Shown piece by piece: positions 49,008 to 58,601 of a stretch of DNA of 64,000 nucleotides. Source of the DNA: Planctomycetota bacterium (GTDB lineage Bacteria > Planctomycetota > UBA1135 > UBA2386); NCBI GenBank assembly GCA_028281765.1, contig JANQJF010000019.1, positions 36,749-100,748 on the forward strand, in the 5' to 3' direction. Under the pieces are notes generated by a model, which saw nothing but the letters and a program-made list of their open reading frames with translations, searched no databases and was not told where the DNA came from. Numbering within the stretch: position 1 is the first letter of the stretch; each line of letters opens with the position of its first letter. A program made the position numbers and the translations under genes.

Positions 49008-52000
49008 ATGGACGAGCGCAGTCAGAAGCCCCCCGCAGTGCCGCAGCAGCTCGAAGACGCACTCGGCGACGCGCTGTGGCGGGATCCCGCGAGCCGCACC
49101 GAACGGTTCGAGGACCTGGTCCGGCAATACCCCGAGCACGAAGACGCGCTCCGCGCGCGGCGTGCGTTTCTGCTCGACGAAGACGATGTCGACCTGCTCG
49201 GCGAGGCCGCGGTCGACCACGACCTCACCGGGCAGATCCTCAGTGGCAAGTACCGCATTCTTCGGCTTCGCGGCGAAGGGGGATTCGGGTCGGTCTACGA
49301 GGCCGTTGACGAGATGCTCGGCGCGACCGTCGCGGTCAAGGTGCTGCACATAGGCGCGGCGCACGATCGCGAGATGCTGCGCCGCTTCATGGGCGAAGCC
49401 AAGCTGCTGACGAACCTCGATCATCCGAATGTCGTCCGGTGGATCACGTTCGATCGGACGGACGAAGACCTGCACTACTTCGTCATGGAGTTCCTGTCGG
49501 GCGAGGAGCTCTCCGAGATCCTGAAACGGGACCGCATCCTCGCGCCCGAACGCGCGGTCGACATGTTGCTGCAGATCACGTCGGCGCTGCGCGCAGCGCA
49601 CAAGCTGCCTGACGGTTCGTCGCTGCTGCACCTCGATCTCAAACCGCAGAACGTGTTCGTGCTCAAGGGCGATCCCGAGCGCGTGAAGGTCATCGACTTC
49701 GGCATCAGCCAGCACGTCGGTGCCGAAGCGCGTGCCGCCGCGGGTATCCGACTGGTGGGCGCGAACAGTCGACGCGAAGGCCTCGACCTGACCGCGACGA
49801 TCACGTCGGCGCTCGACCCCGACATTCCCGAGACCGAGGGGCGAGTGCAGCGCGCGCGTGGTGGCACGTTGCTCTACGCGTCTCCCGAGCAGTGTCGTCA
49901 CCTCGCCGGGATGCCCGACATCGTCGAGCTCGACGGCCGGTCGGACATCTACTCGCTCGGGATCATGGCGTTCTTGATGCTGTCCGGCGAGATGCCGTAC
50001 GTGCACAAGCCGACGCCGATAGATGCACTCGAAGCGCACATGAAGCAGAAGCCGCGCACGCTGAGTCAGGTCGGGGTCAAGGTGTCGCGGCAGCTCGAGG
50101 CGTTCGTCGCGAAGTGTCTGGCCAAGGATCGAGACGATCGCTTCGCGACGATCGAGGAGGCGCACGAGGCGTTGGATCGCATCGCGAATCCGCCGGCGCT
50201 GTGGCCGAAGCTGGTCGGGGCGGCGGTGGTGCTGCTGTCGGCGCTCGTGGTGTTCTTCGCGATGAAGGACGATGTGCCTCCGTTCGACGTCGACTTGCCC
50301 GGGGGCGTCGCCTACTTCGGGCCCGAGCGATCGACCCAGGCGCTGCTGGTCACGAACGTCGTCGATGCGTCCCCGGGTGCGGCCGTCGAGATCCTGGCCG
50401 ATCCGAGCACTGAAGAGCCCGCGCTCGCGGATTGGTCGGCGCGCGTAACAGACGACATGCGAGCCATCGAACTGGTCGCGGCAGAGGGCACGCGGACGAC
50501 GTCCGAGCAGGTGTACCTTCGGATCGCGGGGGCCGCGCAGGTTTCGCATCCGATCCGAGTCGCGTACTTGGGCGCCGAGTCTTGGAGTATCGAGCGCGCC
50601 GGCGTGCGGGGCTTCGAGGGCGGAGTTTTGGACCCGAACGGCGCGGAACTGGAAGTGGTGTTGCGCGGAGACGCCGCGTCCATCCGGCGCGTCGAGGTGG
50701 GCTTTGATGGGCGACAGCTTCGCGCCCAGCGCGATGGGTCGTTGGAAGTGCCGACGTATCGGCTCGACTTCCACCGCCTGGCCGGGTTGCCGGAGCGTGG
50801 TCGGGTGAGCCTGACCACAACCGTCGTGGGTCGCGCCCGGCGTTCCGAAACGCGGGAGATCGAGTTCGAACTCGACGCGCGTCCGCTCGGGTTCGAGGCA
50901 CGGCTCGACGACGCGACGTCGATCCGGAGCGGGGAATACCTGGTCTATCCCGATCGTAGGCCCGTGCTGCGCACGACTCCGAATCGGTCTGCGAGTTTCG
51001 CAGTCCGCGCGGAGGACCAGGAAGGCACCGAGATCGTGCTCACCGAGCGCAAGCTCGACGACGGCATCGAGCTCGGATTCCCGGACCGTGAGGAGTCCTA
51101 CTCGGGCACGTTGACGATCGAAGGAACCGACGACGTTCGTCACGCCGACCCGAGTCGTGGCCGCGTCTCGAAGAAGCTGCAGTTCCTCTACGCGAAGGAC
51201 GCGCCCAAACTGACTGTCACGGCGGACGCCACGAGCGAACACGACGTGCTCTACACCAAGAAGTCGGAGTTGACGTTGTCCCTTCAGCGCAGCAACGAGG
51301 TGCTCATGACGGTCGACGCCGTATTCCGACCGGGCGACGGTGACGAGCAGGTGCAGCGCAAACTCCTGCACCAGGATGCCGGTGGCGACGTCAGATTCGC
51401 GCTGCCGTCCGATGGCAGTTACCGCGTCGAGACGCGTGGATATCGCCATTTCGTGGATGCCGAGATTCCCGATCATCCCGAAGTCACGCAAGAGCTGCTG
51501 GTCGTTCGGGACACGACGCCGCCGTCTCTGCGGATGGAGTCGGCCATTGAAGAGCGCTTGAACGGTGCAAACGCGGATTCGTTGGTCGCGGACGTGTTCG
51601 TCTCTGACGTCGCGCTCGAAGGCGTCGAGCGCCTTACCCCTGTCGCTCTCCATTGGGAGCTGCGGCGCGCGGACGACAGCCGCGAAATCGTGCGTGACGC
51701 GGCTCTGCCGGCCCGATCGCCGAGTGCGCAGCCGCGCGCGATCCGTTGGCGAGACCTCGAGATCGATCCGCAGAAGGATCTGGTCGACGGCGACTACGTC
51801 TTCCGCGTCGTCGGGGCCGATGTCGCTGGCAACAGGGCGCAGCCGGTCGAATGCCGGTGGAGCGTCGGCCGCCACGGACCCGTCCTCGAATACGAGAAGC
51901 ACGAGGGGAGCTGGAAGCCGCTCGAGACGAACCAGTTCCGAGTCGTCGTGCGCGTGGAGGATCCCAATGGCGTACGGCGGGTTCGCTGTACCGCGCGCGA

Positions 52001-53084
52001 TGGTCGAGACGCGGCTCGAGAGGCGATTACGCTCGAGCTCGCGACGACGACTCCGGACTCTCCCGACGCGGAATGGTCCGGTGCCTTCTCGTTCCCGGCG
52101 AACTGGTCCGAACGGCACGTGCGTCTGGATTTCGTCGCGTTCGACACGTTCGGCAACCGCAAGGCCCTGGAACCCAAGTATCGCCAGCTCGCCAAGTTCG
52201 AAGTCGCGCGGCCGCGCGTCGTCTGCCTGACGCGACTCGACGCCGAGGTGGCCGACATCACCCGCATGCGTTTGGTCGAGGGCGACTCGCGATACGTCTT
52301 CACGGGCCGCAACCTCCTGAGCGAGCGCAAGACGTTCGAGCAGTTCGGAATGGAGTTGCCGGGAGACATCCACGAGGACTTCTCGGGCAGGGAGGAGAAC
52401 GTCCCGTCGTTCTACCTCGACGAGACCGAGGTGACGGTCGGGCAGTTCCTCGCGTTCGTGCGCGCGGAGAACGGCTATTGCGACCCCGCGCACTGGACCG
52501 AAGGCCGTGCGCCGTCGCAGTCGCGTCGCGACGAGCTCGAGCGACGGTTCGCCGGCGTTTCGCGACAGGATCTGCCCGCGACTTCGGTCGACTGGTACGA
52601 GGCGTCCGCGTATGCGCGATGGGTCGGCAAGCGACTCCCGACCCTGCTCGAATGGGAATACGCCGCACGCGGTGGTCGCGCGTATCGCCCGTATTCGTGC
52701 GGTGTCGCCGTCGCTGAGCTCGATCGCGCGGAGTTCAACGTGAACCTCGGCAAAGGCGACGCACGACGAAGTGCCTGGGTGGTAGGGCGAGGTTGCGATC
52801 TCACACCGAGCGGGGTCGGAGCCGGCATCCGCGGACTGTGCAGCAACGTCACCGAATGGGTCCGGGACGTGCACGAAAAGGACAGCAGAAAGCGATACGC
52901 CGCCGGCGCGAACTTCACGGACCGAAGCTGTCACTTCCGGAAGCGAACGGGGCGGCGCCCCGAGTATCGGAAGGATACGATCGGATTCCGCTGCGCGATG
53001 CGTGTGGAGGACATGGACGCGTTGTTCGAGCGGCGCACCGGGCGTCGTCTCGACGCGCACCCCCTGTCGGAGGAGTCGAGGTAA
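49008..53084 (+). CDS. Transmembrane Ser/Thr kinase fused to a SUMF1-like domain
   Basis: 1358 residues. Kinase about 80-385: GEGGFGSVYEA, VAVKVL, HLDLKPQNVF (catalytic Asp and Lys kept, the Arg of HRD replaced by Leu, so a non-RD type), DFGIS, SPEQ. The activation segment is 59 residues between DFG and SPE, roughly twice the usual length. TM helix near 400-420. Next come about 700 residues of Ig-like/beta strands, then a SUMF1 (formylglycine-enzyme-like) domain at about 1127-1330: FYLDETEVTVGQFLAF, DWYEASAYARWVGKRLPTLLEWEYAARGG, GLCSNVTEWVRDVH and GFRCAMRV. The paired catalytic cysteines are not both present (only RSCHF), so it is likely a binding domain. Confidence 0.92.
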   Translation: MDERSQKPPAVPQQLEDALGDALWRDPASRTERFEDLVRQYPEHEDALRARRAFLLDEDDVDLLGEAAVDHDLTGQILSGKYRILRLRGEGGFGSVYEAVDEMLGATVAVKVLHIGAAHDREMLRRFMGEAKLLTNLDHPNVVRWITFDRTDEDLHYFVMEFLSGEELSEILKRDRILAPERAVDMLLQITSALRAAHKLPDGSSLLHLDLKPQNVFVLKGDPERVKVIDFGISQHVGAEARAAAGIRLVGANSRREGLDLTATITSALDPDIPETEGRVQRARGGTLLYASPEQCRHLAGMPDIVELDGRSDIYSLGIMAFLMLSGEMPYVHKPTPIDALEAHMKQKPRTLSQVGVKVSRQLEAFVAKCLAKDRDDRFATIEEAHEALDRIANPPALWPKLVGAAVVLLSALVVFFAMKDDVPPFDVDLPGGVAYFGPERSTQALLVTNVVDASPGAAVEILADPSTEEPALADWSARVTDDMRAIELVAAEGTRTTSEQVYLRIAGAAQVSHPIRVAYLGAESWSIERAGVRGFEGGVLDPNGAELEVVLRGDAASIRRVEVGFDGRQLRAQRDGSLEVPTYRLDFHRLAGLPERGRVSLTTTVVGRARRSETREIEFELDARPLGFEARLDDATSIRSGEYLVYPDRRPVLRTTPNRSASFAVRAEDQEGTEIVLTERKLDDGIELGFPDREESYSGTLTIEGTDDVRHADPSRGRVSKKLQFLYAKDAPKLTVTADATSEHDVLYTKKSELTLSLQRSNEVLMTVDAVFRPGDGDEQVQRKLLHQDAGGDVRFALPSDGSYRVETRGYRHFVDAEIPDHPEVTQELLVVRDTTPPSLRMESAIEERLNGANADSLVADVFVSDVALEGVERLTPVALHWELRRADDSREIVRDAALPARSPSAQPRAIRWRDLEIDPQKDLVDGDYVFRVVGADVAGNRAQPVECRWSVGRHGPVLEYEKHEGSWKPLETNQFRVVVRVEDPNGVRRVRCTARDGRDAAREAITLELATTTPDSPDAEWSGAFSFPANWSERHVRLDFVAFDTFGNRKALEPKYRQLAKFEVARPRVVCLTRLDAEVADITRMRLVEGDSRYVFTGRNLLSERKTFEQFGMELPGDIHEDFSGREENVPSFYLDETEVTVGQFLAFVRAENGYCDPAHWTEGRAPSQSRRDELERRFAGVSRQDLPATSVDWYEASAYARWVGKRLPTLLEWEYAARGGRAYRPYSCGVAVAELDRAEFNVNLGKGDARRSAWVVGRGCDLTPSGVGAGIRGLCSNVTEWVRDVHEKDSRKRYAAGANFTDRSCHFRKRTGRRPEYRKDTIGFRCAMRVEDMDALFERRTGRRLDAHPLSEESR

Positions 53085-53090
53085 TCGACC

Positions 53091-54167
53091 ATGCGAGTCC
53101 CCGCGTTCCGGTCTGCCTGGCTGCTCGCCCTCGGCGCGTGTGCGACGCCCACCGTCGATGCCGAGCTGCCGTTCCACGTCGCCGTTGCGCCCGTGGCGAT
53201 CGCGCAGATCGATGGCGACGCGAACTCGATGGCTCGGATCGCGTTGACGTTCGAGTCGGCGGCCGTATCCGAGCAGATCGTCGAAGCGCTCGACGGCAGC
53301 TTCCTGAGGGTTTCCGCGTTGTCGCCGCTGCCGGACAGCAAGGGCGTCGACGCGAGTCAGCGTGCATGGATCGAGGAGGCCCGCCGAAGCGGTGCAGACT
53401 TGATCCTCGATGCGACGCTCAGCTACGAGCCCGTAGCGCGGACGGGTCTCAACGACTGGTTCTGGTCGAACCTCGCACTGTTCGCGTTCGGCGGGCCGTT
53501 CTCTTGGTTCGTCGAGGATCGCAGCTACTACTTTCAGTCACGGCTGCAGGGTGAAGTGCACGACTTGACCGTCGCTTCCCGAGAGGGTGCGTTCAGTGCT
53601 GCCTCTCGTGTCGTGCGCATCGACGAGCAGATCGACGAGTTGACGCTCAACTTCTTGGATCGCGCCGATTGGATCGGTCCGTTCGCACTGTCGATCGTCG
53701 TGCCGGCCGGCTTCATCTCCTCCGAGTCTGCGGACGTGCCCGGTGAGCTGCGGCACTGGGCGACGAAGGAACTCGGTGACGCGCTGTCGCGTGCGCTGCG
53801 CGATCGAGGCAGTGACTTGACCCGAGGCTCGTTCGTCAAGTTCTACCCGCAGGGCGTGGAGGTGCGGCAGGATGCCGACGAACGCGCACTCGTCGGGGAG
53901 TTCGTGCTCGAGATTGGCGACGTGTCCGAGCTGGGCGAGCTGCGCTACCGCATCGACGATGGCTCCTACGCGATAGTGGAATGGGGCGAGCCGGTCGACG
54001 AACAACGCCAAGGTCGCGCGGGCGGGCGGCGGCGCTACCCGTTTCGGATTCCGGTCGGCGAGTCCGCGGGCGAGTTCGTGCAGCTCGAAGTCGAGCAGCT
54101 CGACAGCGACCTGACCAAGCGGACATTCACGTATCCCTTGCGGTCCGGAACGGAGTGGCGGCAGTGA
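53091..54167 (+). CDS. Lipoprotein of the kinase-SUMF1 operon, unknown function
   Basis: 358 residues. Lipobox LALGAC (Cys17). N-terminal strand-rich region (HVAVAPVAIAQIDGD, MARIALTFESAAVSEQIVEALDG) with a GADLILDATLSYEP segment that recalls curli-assembly/CsgG-like or LPS-assembly outer-membrane lipoproteins, but I cannot confirm either. A short hydrophobic stretch (DWFWSNLALFAFGGPFSWF) lies near 120-140. Six bases after the kinase stop; its stop overlaps the FG-GAP start (GTGA), so it is produced together with both. Probable surface-assembly partner, by context only. Confidence 0.75.
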   Translation: MRVPAFRSAWLLALGACATPTVDAELPFHVAVAPVAIAQIDGDANSMARIALTFESAAVSEQIVEALDGSFLRVSALSPLPDSKGVDASQRAWIEEARRSGADLILDATLSYEPVARTGLNDWFWSNLALFAFGGPFSWFVEDRSYYFQSRLQGEVHDLTVASREGAFSAASRVVRIDEQIDELTLNFLDRADWIGPFALSIVVPAGFISSESADVPGELRHWATKELGDALSRALRDRGSDLTRGSFVKFYPQGVEVRQDADERALVGEFVLEIGDVSELGELRYRIDDGSYAIVEWGEPVDEQRQGRAGGRRRYPFRIPVGESAGEFVQLEVEQLDSDLTKRTFTYPLRSGTEWRQ

Positions 54168-57100
54168 CTCGACTCGTTCTATTCCTGTCTCTCGTGCCGT
54201 TGCTCGGCTCGTGCGGATTCGGCTCCGCCGGTCTCGCGGCGTTGTTCGGCAGCGACAGTGGAAGCAGCGGGGAGAACGCGACCCCGTCGCTCGGCGGACT
54301 GTCCGTGCAGGGTTTTGCGATCACCGATCCGAAGGTGGCCCCGGCGCGTATTCGGCTGATCGTCGTCGACGAGGAGTCGGATCCGGTCGATGTCACGCTG
54401 TACTACGTCGTGCCGAGCGACCCGGGCACCGAGCATGTGATGCGCGCTTTGTCGAGCAACCCCGTGCGGTTGGCGACGTCGCTCGAAGGCACGACCCACG
54501 ACCTGAGCTGGAACTTCCCGGCCGAGTCCGCGCTCCCGGCCGACGGCCGCTTCGTCGCAGGCGTCAAGGTCATCGCGCGCCTGCAGAACGGCGTGAGCCG
54601 CGAGCTCGTCTTCGATCTGGGCAACGACGCGCCGCAGGTCTTCCCCGAGTCACCGACCGGCGAAGTCAGCGGCATCGTGCCTGTGCCGTTCGTGCTACGC
54701 GACTCGTCGGGCGACGCGGTGAGCGTGCGCGTGGAGTACGGGATGACGGACGGGCAGGAGATCCGGTGGGACCTCGCGCGGCCGGGTGGACTGCCGCCGG
54801 CGGACGACACGCCGGAGTTCGCGTTCGCGGGGATCGAGACGGGCGCGAGCGGCGCGTCGCAGGTGTTCTTCTGGGACACGGAAGCGGACCTGGGAGACGT
54901 CGAGGAGGACGTGCTCGTCCGGTTCACGCCGGAGGATGCGATCGCGCCAGGGGATGCGATCGCGACGGAGTTCTTTCGGGTGGACAACAACGCGGAGCCG
55001 TTCGTACAGCTGGAGGACGGGTTCGTCGGGAATGCGGACGCTCGGCGCGGCATTCCGATCAGCTATCGGGTATTCGACGAGGAGGGTGACCCTGTCCGAC
55101 TGCTGTTTCAGTGGAAGCGGGACCAAGAAGAGTATGCGGACCTCGGGGCCACGGACCTCTCTGAGTTGCTGAGTTCGTTCGGTGATCCGGCATGGCTGCG
55201 ACAGATGCGAGTCTGCGTGCCGTATGCACGATTCGCGGAAGGTCACGGTGTTCCCGAGGGGTCGCTGCGTATGCGCCTGCCGGAGCTCGCGGGGGTCCAT
55301 GCGGATTGGTCGCGACAGGTCGAGAACTTGGATCTGGAGTTGTTGCGGCCCGGGTCTACGCCGCTCGCGCTGTCTTCGACTTGGGGTGCCAATCCGTTGG
55401 AATCTCCGGTTGCCGCCGTGCCGTCCAGCCGTGGTGTTGCCGCGTTCGTCCTCGATGGTGTCGATTCATGGCGGATCAGGCGTATACATCTCGCGACCGG
55501 AGCCATCGAGCGCGACCTCGTGAGTTGGACCGTGGGGACTCCGGACGCGATGGCGTTGGGCATGGATGGTCGGTCTCTGCTAGTAGCCACCCATGTGTCG
55601 ACGACTTGGCAGTTTCACAGCGTCGACATCGAGTCGGGCTCCGTGTCTCAGCTGGCGACGAGCAGTGCTCCGGTCGTTCCGATTCGCGACATCGTTTCGA
55701 TCGCTCCACGGGTGGCGGTGTTTACCGCAGCCGATGGGGTGTGGCGACTCGATTGGGGTTCTCCTGGCGGTCCGCGTGTGAGTCTTGTGCGGGGGAATCT
55801 CTCGGTGCCCTGGGGGCTTGCTGCCGATCGTGATCTCGGGACTCGGGTCTGGCTGGCAGAACGCGACGCCGCTACCGGTAACGGAGTGGGACGTGTCGTG
55901 TCGCTCGACTACTCGACGGGTGTGGTCACACCGTTGGGCGATCCTGATTCCGGCGTGAATCCGTTCCCGCGGCCCACCGCGTTGGCGTTCGATCGGCAGA
56001 AGAATCGACTGATTGCAGCTTGCACCGAAGAGGGTTTATCCGAGGTCGCGGTACGGGGCTGGAACGTATCGAAGGTGGACGTCGGTTCGTTCCTGATGTC
56101 GATGCTCAACGGAGATGTGTTCGACGTAAGCACAGGCGAAGCTGGGCTGGTCTTGTACACGCTCCGATCCCAGTCGGACTTGGTCGTTTCGGGGGGCATC
56201 GAGCAGACGCGTCGAATCGTGAGTTACGACCCGTCGAACTCGACCGTCGAAGTCGATCTGGCGTTCAAGCCCCCCGTGAGGCCGCGGCAAAGATGGCGAA
56301 TTCGCGGTCGCGATCCCTTCCTGAATCCGGTGCGCGGTAGTTCCGTTGGCGTTCGGAGCTCGTTCGTTTGGGATAGCGGGTCTGTGCCCGGTGGTGGGGC
56401 AGTGTTGATTCGTGCGCTGGTCCTGGACGACGAGTTCGGATCCCCGGCCGAGTCCACTGTGGCGCGCGACGTCTCGAGTTCGTTGACCGTGTCGCCGGTT
56501 GCGTTGACAGAGGCAACCGGCGTTTATCCTACAGGAGACGTTCGCATCGCTGATTTGGATGGCGACGGAGATGACGATGTCTTGCTCGCGAACGGGTTTA
56601 CGAGCCGGATCGCGGCGCTTTTGCAGGAGCCGCCAGGTGTGTTCGAGACCGTCCGTCATATCGGAGCCCCTGTTGGCGAGTTCGTCCGATTCGATGTCGC
56701 AGACTTCGATGGCGATGGCGATCTGGACGTCGTGACCTCTCGCTTCATCAACCAGCTTGACGTGTTCCTGCAGGATGCGTCGACAGGTGCCTTCTCGATC
56801 GCACAGTCCGTCCTGGGCAACTTCGATGCAGTGGTGTTCGCGGACGTCGATGGCGACGGTCGGACGGACGTTTTGGCGAGCACGATACTCGCCCCGGTGC
56901 AGGTCGTCGTGTGCTACCAGGGCGAGGACGGGAGTCTGAGTGAGCCCGTGTCGATCGGGCCAGGCAATGCGTTCTCGGTCGGGGATGTCGATGCCGATGG
57001 TGACCCCGACGTCTTGATTCGCTCGGGGCCGGACGTCGTCATGATCTACCTGCAGGAATCCTCTCGCGTGTTTGCGAGCGATCCGTTGTCGGCATCGGCT

Positions 57101-58594
57101 GCGGGAACATCGAAGGTCGTCTTGCTCGATGTCGATCGTGACGGCGCTCTGGATCTTTTGACGTCGGGCGGCGTGACGTTCCAAGGACCGCTGCTCCAGT
57201 TCGACGACGAGATCCGGTTCCCGTTCAACGGTGCGGCAGCCGTGGACGGGCGCGACTTGGACCGCGATGGCGACGTGGACTTGGTGGTTTCGTTCGGCGA
57301 CGCGGCCATCGATCGGCGGATTCGAGTTCTGTTTCAGGAGACGCCTCGGCGTTTCGGAGATCCAGTCGAGTACGCCGCCGCTGGCGTCGAGTCCGTAGCG
57401 ATCTTCGATGCGGACAGCGATGGGGCGTTGGATCTCCTTGCCGTGACGCACGAGAGCGACGGGCTGCCGCGCCTCTTCCAGCAGTTTGCTGAAAGCCAAC
57501 TGGAGGAAACGGCGACCGTCGTCTCTGGTGAGTTCGATGCATCCAACCTCGAGGCCGTGGATGTCGACGGCGATAGGGACCTCGATCTGGTCGTAGCGAA
57601 TGGGTTCAGCCGGCAACTGGAGGTGTTCCCGCAGTTGTCTCCAGGGGTCTTCGCGGCGGTGCCCGATGTCGTAAGCGTGATGGAGGGGGCACCGCGGCGG
57701 GTGCGCGCCGCCGATGTCGATGGCGACGGGATCACGGACCTCGTCTGCGGGCTCGCGGATGCCGGTGATGGGGCGGAGGGCAGCGTTGCGGTGTTCTTTG
57801 GTGACCCGTCGGGTGGATACGCGTCTCCTCCCCTGGTCTTGGGGCCGCCGGACGATGATGACCGGTGTGGTGCCTTCGCAGTGGCGGACTTGAACGGTGA
57901 TGGGATGCTCGACATCGTGCGAGGCCACTGTGGGCGTGCGCGCTTGCTGGTGTTTCTGCAGGAGACGCCCCGAGTCTTCCCTTCTGCTCCCCTCGAGGTT
58001 GGAGACGACAACGCGACCGGGCGCCCGATCAGTATCGCTGCCGACGACGTGGACGGAGATGGCTTTGTGGACTTGGTTGCCACGAGTCCGGACCCGTTCC
58101 GAGTGACCGCGATCTACTATCAGGCAGAGGGCGGCGGGTTCGTCGACTCGCCGCAATTGCTCGGAGACATTCCCATCTTCTTGGGAGGGACACGAGCATT
58201 GGCAACCATGGTCGCGGATCACGACGGTGACGGACATCGAGACCTGATGATCGAAGGTCCAGGGGATGGGGCCTACGTGATCCGCCAGACCGCGCCGAGG
58301 CAGTTCGACATGGACGACATCTTCAGGGTCCTGAACAGCGTTGTGGCACCGGCGGATCTCGATCGAGATGGGGACACGGACCTCGTCGGCTTCTCGATCG
58401 AAGGTGCGGGCTTCAACGCGAGACTGCTGCAGTCCAGGCCGGGCCGGCAGATTCTCCGGAGTTCGCCGGGACTGACCGAGTTTCCGGCGCCTCTCTTCCG
58501 TTCGCTGGTGGCGCGAGATCTCGACGGTGATGGAGATCCAGACATCGCCATCCTCTACGGCGATGCCATCCGCATCTACTGGGGCGGCCGCTAG
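54164..58594 (+). CDS. Giant FG-GAP-repeat lipoprotein ending the kinase-SUMF1 operon
   Basis: 1476 residues from GTG 54164, which overlaps the previous stop. The track start (53981) is in an unrelated upstream frame. Lipobox LLGSC (Cys17). About 17-430 are beta strands of Ig/cadherin flavour (FAITDPKVAPARIRL, VDVTLYYVVPSDPG, GDAVSVRVEYGMTDGQ). 430-790 look like a propeller of short W/Y strands. From about 820 onward 14 FG-GAP units carry calcium loops (DLDGDGDDDVLL, DFDGDGDLDVVT, DVDRDGALDLLT, DLNGDGMLDIVR, DLDGDGDPDIAI), likely two seven-blade propellers. Adhesion or matrix role is probable; no catalytic domain. Seven bases separate it from the convergent PDZ gene. Confidence 0.9.
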   Translation: MTRLVLFLSLVPLLGSCGFGSAGLAALFGSDSGSSGENATPSLGGLSVQGFAITDPKVAPARIRLIVVDEESDPVDVTLYYVVPSDPGTEHVMRALSSNPVRLATSLEGTTHDLSWNFPAESALPADGRFVAGVKVIARLQNGVSRELVFDLGNDAPQVFPESPTGEVSGIVPVPFVLRDSSGDAVSVRVEYGMTDGQEIRWDLARPGGLPPADDTPEFAFAGIETGASGASQVFFWDTEADLGDVEEDVLVRFTPEDAIAPGDAIATEFFRVDNNAEPFVQLEDGFVGNADARRGIPISYRVFDEEGDPVRLLFQWKRDQEEYADLGATDLSELLSSFGDPAWLRQMRVCVPYARFAEGHGVPEGSLRMRLPELAGVHADWSRQVENLDLELLRPGSTPLALSSTWGANPLESPVAAVPSSRGVAAFVLDGVDSWRIRRIHLATGAIERDLVSWTVGTPDAMALGMDGRSLLVATHVSTTWQFHSVDIESGSVSQLATSSAPVVPIRDIVSIAPRVAVFTAADGVWRLDWGSPGGPRVSLVRGNLSVPWGLAADRDLGTRVWLAERDAATGNGVGRVVSLDYSTGVVTPLGDPDSGVNPFPRPTALAFDRQKNRLIAACTEEGLSEVAVRGWNVSKVDVGSFLMSMLNGDVFDVSTGEAGLVLYTLRSQSDLVVSGGIEQTRRIVSYDPSNSTVEVDLAFKPPVRPRQRWRIRGRDPFLNPVRGSSVGVRSSFVWDSGSVPGGGAVLIRALVLDDEFGSPAESTVARDVSSSLTVSPVALTEATGVYPTGDVRIADLDGDGDDDVLLANGFTSRIAALLQEPPGVFETVRHIGAPVGEFVRFDVADFDGDGDLDVVTSRFINQLDVFLQDASTGAFSIAQSVLGNFDAVVFADVDGDGRTDVLASTILAPVQVVVCYQGEDGSLSEPVSIGPGNAFSVGDVDADGDPDVLIRSGPDVVMIYLQESSRVFASDPLSASAAGTSKVVLLDVDRDGALDLLTSGGVTFQGPLLQFDDEIRFPFNGAAAVDGRDLDRDGDVDLVVSFGDAAIDRRIRVLFQETPRRFGDPVEYAAAGVESVAIFDADSDGALDLLAVTHESDGLPRLFQQFAESQLEETATVVSGEFDASNLEAVDVDGDRDLDLVVANGFSRQLEVFPQLSPGVFAAVPDVVSVMEGAPRRVRAADVDGDGITDLVCGLADAGDGAEGSVAVFFGDPSGGYASPPLVLGPPDDDDRCGAFAVADLNGDGMLDIVRGHCGRARLLVFLQETPRVFPSAPLEVGDDNATGRPISIAADDVDGDGFVDLVATSPDPFRVTAIYYQAEGGGFVDSPQLLGDIPIFLGGTRALATMVADHDGDGHRDLMIEGPGDGAYVIRQTAPRQFDMDDIFRVLNSVVAPADLDRDGDTDLVGFSIEGAGFNARLLQSRPGRQILRSSPGLTEFPAPLFRSLVARDLDGDGDPDIAILYGDAIRIYWGGR

Positions 58595-58601
58595 TCGCGA
58601 A

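Noticed and set aside
49008-53084. Calling the fused domain an active formylglycine-generating enzyme
   Set aside because: Only one cysteine is seen where the family needs two, so catalytic activity is not supported.
48138-53177. 1679-residue minus-strand ORF
   Set aside because: Lies opposite a clearly recognisable kinase-SUMF1 gene; composition is Arg/His/Asp-rich antisense of GC-rich codons without any domain.
56036-58237. 733-residue minus-strand ORF opposite the FG-GAP giant
   Set aside because: FG-GAP loops on the plus strand are unmistakable; this frame is their complement.
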